From: JAWOFN01 sp046497505 [NCBI: bacterium]
Lineage (GTDB): Bacteria; Blakebacterota; Blakebacteria; Blakebacterales
DNA length: 23,462 bases
Direction: 5' to 3'
Assembly: GCA_046497505.1 (NCBI GenBank)
Contig: JAWOFN010000113.1
Span: forward strand, 1-23,462
The notes below the pieces were generated by a model. That model was not told the origin of the DNA. It was given only the letters and a program-made list of their open reading frames with translations, and did not search any database. A program made the translations under genes and the position numbers. Positions 18,152 through 23,462 of this stretch are shown piece by piece. Positions within the stretch are counted from its first letter, which is position 1, and every line of letters starts with the position of its first letter.

Positions 18152-18239
18152 GGCCCATTGCACTCGACGGCCCGCCCCCAGTCAGAGAGATAGATCCGCT
18201 GCCCGCTCGCCGCGGAGGCGGAAGGACGGAAGTGATACG

Positions 18240-19520
18240 ATGAAGGTTCGAACCGCAGCGACGGCTCTGGCGGCCCTGCTCCTGCTGGCCGCACCCTCCG
18301 GTGTCCTGGCTCAGCAGGAGGAGGACCAGGGTCCTCCTCCCGAACTGCTGCTCAGCAACGCCCAGAGTGCGTTCGTGACGGCAGAAGACAAGCGGCAGAC
18401 GGGTGAGGGAGACCCCACGAGCGATTACCGGGAGGCCATCAAGGAGTTCCACCGCTACCTGGAGGCCAAGCCCGGGATCAGCACGGAGGACTCCGCCTCG
18501 GTGTATTTGAAGATCGCCGACGCCTACTGGGAGATGGGCAGCTTCAACCAGGACCCGGAGCTGTTCGCGGAGAGCATCTCCTACTACCAGTGGCTCATCG
18601 ACAGGGACCCGGAGAACCAGAGCCGGCCGTACAACCTGATCCGGGCGGGCTATGCGGTCTGGCAGACCGAGGGGCTGGACGAGGCGGTACCGTACTACCG
18701 GGAGTACATCGAGCTGCAGCCGGACGACCTGCCCCAGCGCAGGGTCCTGGCCCAGGCGCTCATGTCCCAGGGGCAGATGGCCGAATGCGTCGAGCACTAC
18801 CTGGCCTACTTCGAGCAGAGCCCCCACGAGCAGGACGTGGTGAACCAGCTCCTCACCCTCCGCTCCCGGCTCCCGCAGCAGTACGAGCGGATCACCCTCT
18901 CACTGGCGGCCAAACGCCCCGATACGCCGAAGTACCTGCTGGACCTGGGGCAGTACTACATAGGGCAGAGGGAGCGGGAGAAGGGGATCGACTACATCCA
19001 GCAGTACCTTGAGCAGCAGCCCGAGGACCTGGAGGGGTGGGCCATCCTCGCCGACGCGTTCAACAACATGGGGGAGTACGACCAGGCGCTCCAGGCCCTC
19101 CGTCGGGTCCTGGAGGTCGACCCCGAGCACGTCTCCGCCCAGACCCAGATCGCCCGGATCTACCTCGACCGGGGGGACATCGACCGGGCCATCACCGAGG
19201 CGCAGCAGGCCCTGAACATCGACAGCGATGACCCCGGGGCCAACGCCATCATGGGCGACGCCGCCTGGGAGTGGCTGCAGCGGAAGTTCCGCCGGGAGGA
19301 GCCCGGCAAGGAACTCAACGAGATGCCCTACAACTTCAAGGTCCTCATCGAGGACCAGATCGTGGGGGTCTACTACGAGAAGGCCAGGGAGGGGAGCGAG
19401 TGGCGCAGTCACGCCGACAGCCAGATCCAGTACCTGAGCCAGCTCTATCCGAGTTCCTCGGACCGGTTCATGGCGCCGGAGGAGGACAAGGTACCGATCG
19501 TCTTCCCGCCCCCGCGGTGA
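18240..19520 (+). CDS. Secreted tetratricopeptide-repeat protein
   Basis: The 426-aa product has a signal peptide (MKVRTAATAL, hydrophobic core, GVLA/QQ cleavage near 24). The rest is mostly tetratricopeptide-like helices from about 60 to 340. The clearest repeats are at 247-330 (REKGIDYIQQYLEQQPEDLEG, DQALQALRRVLEVDPEH, DIDRAITEAQQALNIDSDDPG in register), with more divergent ones at 84-200. The C-terminal ~85 residues lack clear repeats and end in a proline-rich tail. It is probably a periplasmic scaffold for protein complexes; the partner is unknown. GGAAG stands 7 nt before the ATG. An upstream in-frame ATG at 18126 lies inside the predicted promoter and would bury the signal peptide. It appears to be transcribed on its own, with a convergent ABC exporter operon downstream. 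Confidence 0.85.
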   Translation: MKVRTAATALAALLLLAAPSGVLAQQEEDQGPPPELLLSNAQSAFVTAEDKRQTGEGDPTSDYREAIKEFHRYLEAKPGISTEDSASVYLKIADAYWEMGSFNQDPELFAESISYYQWLIDRDPENQSRPYNLIRAGYAVWQTEGLDEAVPYYREYIELQPDDLPQRRVLAQALMSQGQMAECVEHYLAYFEQSPHEQDVVNQLLTLRSRLPQQYERITLSLAAKRPDTPKYLLDLGQYYIGQREREKGIDYIQQYLEQQPEDLEGWAILADAFNNMGEYDQALQALRRVLEVDPEHVSAQTQIARIYLDRGDIDRAITEAQQALNIDSDDPGANAIMGDAAWEWLQRKFRREEPGKELNEMPYNFKVLIEDQIVGVYYEKAREGSEWRSHADSQIQYLSQLYPSSSDRFMAPEEDKVPIVFPPPR

Positions 19521-19528
19521 GCTGAGCG

Positions 19529-19552
19529 GCGGCCATTTCGCGTGACGGCCGC
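19529..19552. terminator. Possible bidirectional hairpin between convergent genes
   Basis: GCGGCC (19529-19534) and GGCCGC (19547-19552) form a perfect 6-bp stem with a 12-nt loop, filling the 35-bp gap between the TPR gene stop (19520) and the end of the opposing permease-HEAT gene (19556). The position fits a shared terminator, but there is no T-run on either side, so the support is positional. Confidence 0.4.
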
Positions 19553-19555
19553 GGT

Positions 19556-21931
19556 TCACTGATCGTCACCGGTCGTGATGGATCGTCCTTCCCGCTCCCA
19601 CCAGGCCGTCCAGGCTTCCAGGTCCCAGCCCAGCTCCTGGCCGGTAGCCTCCTCGAGGAGTTCTGCCGTATGGATGGTCCAGTCGACCCAGCCGAAGCGT
19701 GAACGTCCTCCCAACAGCCCGTATCCCGTCTCCTCCCCACGGTATCCCTCCCATGCCCTGTCCAGGATAGGACCCACATAGCGCAGGTTCCCGCTGTGGA
19801 CCATCACGGAGAAGGCCTCGAAGACATACGATTCCCAGTTCCCGTAGCGCTCGAACTGCTTGCTGCCGCGGGCAAGCTCGAAGTAGCGCAGGGCCCGCTC
19901 ATCGAACTCGCGGAAGCCGTGGTAGGAGAGGATGAGCGCGGCCTGCATGCGTATCGTCAGCAGCTCCCCGGTGTCCGCCACGATCTGTTGCAGGACCTCG
20001 AAGCCCGCTTCCGAGAGCCGGGGGAGCTGCGGCAGGAAGCTGCTCAGGGCGTCGCGCGAGTAGTCGTAGTAGTGGCGGTAGTTGAAATCGGGGTCCAGGA
20101 GATCCCGGGCCTCGCGCCACAGGGCGATGGTCTCGGTCACGCCGTTGCGGGCCAGCTCGGTCAGGATCCCCTGCAGCGACCGGGCATGGCTCCGGTACCA
20201 GAACAGTTCGGACGATTTCCCGATACCGACGTAGCGGACGGCGCTGTCCAGGCGGAAGGCCTCGGTGCGCGCCGCATCCTGTAGTCCTTCCAGCTGCTCG
20301 ATGCGCCGCCGGGCGAGCCGGAGGAGCTCGGGCACCAGCCGGGGGCTGCCCCACGCGTCCAGATAGTCCGTGACGTCGAGGTCCCGTCGGTCGCGGTAGC
20401 CCTCCTCCCACCGCCGGTAGCTGCGATGCTCCCAGAGCGCCTCGCGCACCAGCTCCAGGTCCTGGATGGACCCGTTCCGCCGGAACCAGGCCAGTGCGAC
20501 CGAACGCCTGCTCCCGTCCTCGCTTCCGATCCACTTCCGCATGAGCGGTTCGAGGGCCCTCTCCAGATCCACATCCAGGATGCGGGAGGTGTAGGTGATC
20601 TCACGCACCTCCTCCTCGTCGCGGATACGGGGCGCGATGCGCTGCAGGTAGCGGATACCCCGCTCATCGTCGCGGGCGAGCAGCGCCCAGGCCGCGATCC
20701 TCCGCACGTGCGGGGAGGGGTCCTCCAGCATCCGGGCGATGAGGTCGGTGTTGCGGGGATCGTTATCCGCACCGGCGAGGTGCACCGCGATCGCCCTGCG
20801 GTAGGAGGGCACGTCGGGCCCCTGGACGAGTTCGAGACAGTCGGTGACCAGCTCGGGGTCCCGTTCGCTCCGTACGGTGGTCTCGAAATCGGTGACCGTG
20901 CGCAGGTAGCGCTGGCGCCTGGGACGGTGTTCCGGCGATCTCGCCAGCAGGTAGCTGCTGGGATCCCGGACCTCGTCGGGATAGACGTACTCCACGGCCA
21001 CGGAGGTCCGGTCCGCCAGCACCTCGAGGGGATCCGCTCCCGGCTGCCACGCGACCCGGTAGATGAACCGCTCTTCCAGCAGGTCGAGGAGCTGTTGGGG
21101 ACCGGCGTAACGGACCTGCCAGTGCTTCGCGTATTGCTCGAAGCTCGACCAGGCCTGTCCCGGGGGCACGACGGAGAGTATCCAGGCCACCAGCGCATAG
21201 ACCGCGAGGGCGAGGGCGGCGGTGACGGGGCGACGGACCAGGGCCATGCGTCCGGGCCGGGAACGGATCGCCAGGACGAGCACACCCAGCGTGACCAGGA
21301 ACGGGATCAGGATGGAACGTATCCAGACATACTCGCCGTAGTCGTCGCCCTCGAAGAGCACGGCCAGCGGGCTCACGCTCAGCAGCACGAAACCGATCCC
21401 GACCGCGAGCAGCCCCGCCACGAGCGCACGGGTCTGGCTCCCGACGATCTTGCCGAAGTAGAAGCCCACGGCGAGCCCCAGCAGGCTGACGGCCAGCACG
21501 GCCAGCCAGTACTCGAAGATCACGGGATGCGGTATGGCATACTGCCGGGGCCAGGCGCCGATCAGCCCCATGACGATGCCGAGGGAAGCACTCATCCCGG
21601 CCACCACGCCCAGCCGGACCCCCAGCTTGGTGGCGAGTACGTCCTGGGTGCGGATCGGACGGGCGAGCAGCGGTTCCAGCGTCTCCTGTTCCTGTTCTAC
21701 CGCGTAGGCGGTGATGCCGAGTACCAGCGAGATGAAGAGGAAGATGGGACCGGCGTAGCCCAGCACGTTGGCACCCCAGAAGTACCGCCGGGTCGCATCG
21801 GCCCCGAAGTCCGGGTCGTTCAGGAAGAGGATGGCCAGCACGACCGCCAGCGCCAGCGCGGCCGGGGGCCACGACTCCCGGAACTCCTTCCACCAGAGTC
21901 TCGAACCCCGCTCGTTCCACCAGCCCATCAT
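19556..21931 (-). CDS. ABC-2 type permease fused to a large HEAT-like C-terminal domain
   Basis: The 791-aa product begins with an ABC-2 exporter permease: WWKEFRES before the first helix, then hydrophobic segments near 22-36, 58-79, 108-126, 139-160, 167-195, 203-222 and 236-255. The segment QEQETLEPLLARPIRTQDVLATKLGVR at ~80-106 is the usual cytoplasmic connector of this class. After the last helix, ~530 soluble residues follow. Helical pairs such as LIARMLEDPSPHVRRIAAWALLAR (~397-420) look HEAT-like, and later helical stretches are tryptophan- and arginine-rich. The tail could dock a partner or regulate transport. Its ATG (the first of two in tandem, GGGAGG 8 nt upstream) overlaps the preceding permease stop by 4 bp. 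The substrate is unknown. Longer readings starting up to 22207 run inside the other permease gene and are rejected. Confidence 0.85.
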   Translation of the reverse strand: MMGWWNERGSRLWWKEFRESWPPAALALAVVLAILFLNDPDFGADATRRYFWGANVLGYAGPIFLFISLVLGITAYAVEQEQETLEPLLARPIRTQDVLATKLGVRLGVVAGMSASLGIVMGLIGAWPRQYAIPHPVIFEYWLAVLAVSLLGLAVGFYFGKIVGSQTRALVAGLLAVGIGFVLLSVSPLAVLFEGDDYGEYVWIRSILIPFLVTLGVLVLAIRSRPGRMALVRRPVTAALALAVYALVAWILSVVPPGQAWSSFEQYAKHWQVRYAGPQQLLDLLEERFIYRVAWQPGADPLEVLADRTSVAVEYVYPDEVRDPSSYLLARSPEHRPRRQRYLRTVTDFETTVRSERDPELVTDCLELVQGPDVPSYRRAIAVHLAGADNDPRNTDLIARMLEDPSPHVRRIAAWALLARDDERGIRYLQRIAPRIRDEEEVREITYTSRILDVDLERALEPLMRKWIGSEDGSRRSVALAWFRRNGSIQDLELVREALWEHRSYRRWEEGYRDRRDLDVTDYLDAWGSPRLVPELLRLARRRIEQLEGLQDAARTEAFRLDSAVRYVGIGKSSELFWYRSHARSLQGILTELARNGVTETIALWREARDLLDPDFNYRHYYDYSRDALSSFLPQLPRLSEAGFEVLQQIVADTGELLTIRMQAALILSYHGFREFDERALRYFELARGSKQFERYGNWESYVFEAFSVMVHSGNLRYVGPILDRAWEGYRGEETGYGLLGGRSRFGWVDWTIHTAELLEEATGQELGWDLEAWTAWWEREGRSITTGDDQ

Positions 21932-22596
21932 GTCAGTACCCTCCCCGCCCTGGGCAGCGTGATCCCGTAGGCGGCCAGGAAGCCCGTGAGGAGCAGGAAG
22001 AGAGCCAGCAGTCCCACCGCCTCCCAGGGGGCCTGCAGCCACGTGATGTCTCGGAGGGTGGCCACGATGGGGGTGGCCGCGATGACGGCCCCGGCCGCGC
22101 CCCCGACGATCATCGCGGTGCTCTGATAGGGCGCCCGGGCGGAGACCGCCACGGTCGTGGTCAGCGTGACCAGCTGGCCCAGCAGGATGCTCACGACCAG
22201 GTACCACATGAGGTAGGGGGGCGTGTCCAGGTAGAGCGGCATCCCCTCGGAGGCGAAACGGGCCAGCAGGATCACCAGCAGCACCGAGGTCAGCACGAGC
22301 GTGAGCAGGATCCTTATGCCGATCTTGGCCGCCAGGTAGCGGGTGCGCGGGAGCGGCTTGCTCAACAGGAACTCGCCGGTGCCCTCATCCCGCTCTCCCA
22401 CGAGGGCATCCATCCCCAGCGTCGCCGGGATGAAGAGCATCAAAAACCCTGCGGCGAAGGCCGTGAAGGGCACGACGGTGGCGAAACTTCCCGTGGAGAG
22501 CATGTTCAGCGGCAGGATCCCCAGGGTGATCAGGTAGAAGCCGCTCAGGGTGAAGAAGCGTCCCCTCAGGCTCCGCCATTCCTTCCAGAAGATCAT
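21928..22596 (-). CDS. ABC-2 type transporter permease subunit
   Basis: The 222-aa inner-membrane protein has about six hydrophobic segments: two in residues 15-60, the connector GERDEGTGEFLLSKPLPRTRYLAAKIGIR at ~67-95, then helices near 96-110, 128-150, 155-175 and 190-210. The connector pattern (E-x2-x-GT-x-x-LLxxPLxRxxYLxAK) is typical of ABC-2 exporters of the BcrB/NosY kind. AGGAGG lies 8 nt before the ATG, which overlaps the ATPase stop by 4 bp, and its own stop overlaps the next permease start by 4 bp. It probably pairs with that larger permease and the ATPase to form one exporter. The substrate is unknown. Confidence 0.88.
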   Translation of the reverse strand: MIFWKEWRSLRGRFFTLSGFYLITLGILPLNMLSTGSFATVVPFTAFAAGFLMLFIPATLGMDALVGERDEGTGEFLLSKPLPRTRYLAAKIGIRILLTLVLTSVLLVILLARFASEGMPLYLDTPPYLMWYLVVSILLGQLVTLTTTVAVSARAPYQSTAMIVGGAAGAVIAATPIVATLRDITWLQAPWEAVGLLALFLLLTGFLAAYGITLPRAGRVLT

Positions 22597-23462
22597 GATT
22601 CGACCTCCTGGCCCTGCGGTTCCGGTTCGGAGGCGGCGGTGAGGGGGCCGAGGTAGGGCATGGGCCGCTCGGAGCTGCCGAGCACCACCTCGGCGAACAC
22701 CTCGTCCAGACTCAGGCTGCGGACCTCCAGGGTGAGGGGGTCGTACGCCTCCTCAAGGCGTGCCGTGACGCGGTCCGGGTCGCCCCGCATCGTCAGCAGC
22801 AGGTCCCTGCCGTGGGCGCGATGACGCAGTACGTCGTCGAGTTCCACGGAGGTGGGTGCCGGCCCCTCGAACGTGAGTTCGTACAGCCGGACGGTCGCCT
22901 TCAGCTCGTCCACGGAGGAGGCGACCAGCAGGCGGCCGTCGTCGATGATGCCCACCCAGTCCGCCACCTGTTCCAGCTCCTGCAGGATGTGGGTGGAGAA
23001 GAAGACCGTGCGGCCCTCCTCCTGGATGGCCCGGACGATATCCCCCAGGAACTCCTGGCGGCTGATGGGGTCGAGCCCCATGGTCGGGTCGTCCAGGATC
23101 AGCAGTTCCGGTCGGCCGGCGAGGGCCAGCAGCAGGGAGAGCCGGGCGTTCTGTCCCTTGCTCAGGGTCCTGACCTTCGCCTCGGGGTCCAGGTCGAACC
23201 GCTCCAGGTACCGCCCGGCGAGCCCGCGGTCCCAGGTGGGGTAGAACCCCCCAGTGAACCGGATGAGCTCGCGGACCCGCATCCATCCGTACATCTTCTG
23301 CCCCTCGGCCACGTAGCCGATCTTCTGCCGCATGGCCACCGGGTCCTTCCAGGGATCGTGGCCCAGGACCTCGGCCGACCCGCTGTCCGGCTCCAGCAGT
23401 CCCAGCAGCAGCCGGATCGTGGTGCTCTTCCCCGCGCCGTTCCGCCCCAGGCAGCCGAAGAC
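22593..23462 (-). CDS. ABC transporter ATP-binding protein, N-terminus cut by window end
   Basis: The ATPase energises the two downstream permeases. The frame is open to the window edge, with 289 residues visible. Walker A is GRNGAGKST (Arg where Pro is usual), just inside the edge near 23430-23450. The Q-loop region is IGYVAEGQKMYGW, the signature is LSKGQNARLS, Walker B is LLILDDPTMGLDP, and the H-loop is FFSTHILQELEQ. The catalytic-base position after Walker B is Asp rather than Glu, which I have the impression is common in this BcrA/YtrB-like exporter group. A ~90-residue C-terminal extension follows residue ~200 of the visible part. The GTG at 23339 is internal, not a start, because Walker A lies upstream of it. 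The stop overlaps the first permease start by 4 bp. Confidence 0.93.
   Translation of the reverse strand, partial: VFGCLGRNGAGKSTTIRLLLGLLEPDSGSAEVLGHDPWKDPVAMRQKIGYVAEGQKMYGWMRVRELIRFTGGFYPTWDRGLAGRYLERFDLDPEAKVRTLSKGQNARLSLLLALAGRPELLILDDPTMGLDPISRQEFLGDIVRAIQEEGRTVFFSTHILQELEQVADWVGIIDDGRLLVASSVDELKATVRLYELTFEGPAPTSVELDDVLRHRAHGRDLLLTMRGDPDRVTARLEEAYDPLTLEVRSLSLDEVFAEVVLGSSERPMPYLGPLTAASEPEPQGQEVES

Noticed and set aside
18126-18239. N-terminal extension of the TPR protein from ATG 18126
   Set aside because: It would bury the signal peptide and overlaps the predicted promoter; its residues are Arg-rich and unlike a coding start.
20426-21970. A 514-codon plus-strand frame opposite the permease-HEAT gene
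   Set aside because: His/Gly/Asp-rich shadow without hydrophobic pattern; the minus strand encodes clear membrane helices.
21932-22207. A longer start for the permease-HEAT protein inside the short permease gene
   Set aside because: The extension is out of frame with the real upstream permease and has shadow composition; ATG 21931 has a strong ribosome binding site and the recurring 4-bp overlap.
23337-23339. GTG as start of the ABC ATPase
   Set aside because: Walker A (GRNGAGKST) lies in frame upstream of it, so the gene continues beyond the window.

Overview
This is a GC-rich (roughly 70% G+C by eye), gene-dense bacterial chromosomal window. Genes are packed tightly, with repeated 4-bp ATGA stop/start overlaps. 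The gene content includes a GWxTD-like TPR lipoprotein-style secreted protein, an L-lysine 6-transaminase, secreted TPR proteins, an ECF sigma/zinc-finger anti-sigma pair and an ABC-2 permease fused to a HEAT-like tail. The combination suggests a Gemmatimonadota-like or similar high-GC Gram-negative bacterium. That lineage call is inference; no rRNA or other phylogenetic marker gene is present apart from carA/carB and radC.

Layout. (1) 1-5546 (+): the 3' part of carA, complete carB, and a membrane diguanylate cyclase that overlaps carB by 4 bp. (2) 5630-9167 (+): a secreted TPR protein with a GWxTD-like domain, a HAD-fold hydrolase and a membrane-anchored cyclophilin, all joined by 4-bp overlaps. 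(3) 11956-9158 (-): an ECF sigma factor, its zinc-finger anti-sigma factor and a secreted 458-aa protein of unknown function, which I read as two divergent copies of one module. It meets the cyclophilin gene tail to tail with a 10-bp overlap. (4) 12124-17901 (+): L-lysine 6-transaminase, a CPBP-like membrane protein with lost catalytic residues, RadC, an aldehyde dehydrogenase, and a D-2-hydroxyacid dehydrogenase overlapping the ALDH gene by 8 bp. The transaminase and ALDH together could convert lysine to 2-aminoadipate. (5) 17938-18075 (+): a 45-codon ORF whose first ~10 residues look like the N-terminus, and whose last ~35 residues look like the C-terminus, of tryptophanase/tyrosine phenol-lyase. 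It appears to be an in-frame internally deleted remnant that keeps its ribosome binding site and stop. (6) 18240-19520 (+): a secreted TPR protein behind a plausible promoter that overlaps a small inverted repeat. (7) 23462-19556 (-): an ABC exporter operon of ATPase (cut by the window end), a short ABC-2 permease, and a second ABC-2 permease with a ~530-residue C-terminal extension containing HEAT-like helices.

No tRNA, rRNA, CRISPR array, insertion sequence or phage gene was recognised. The points most worth following up are the tryptophanase-family deletion remnant, the internally duplicated secreted protein in the sigma/anti-sigma operon, the permease-HEAT fusion and the degenerate CPBP protein inside the lysine-degradation cluster.
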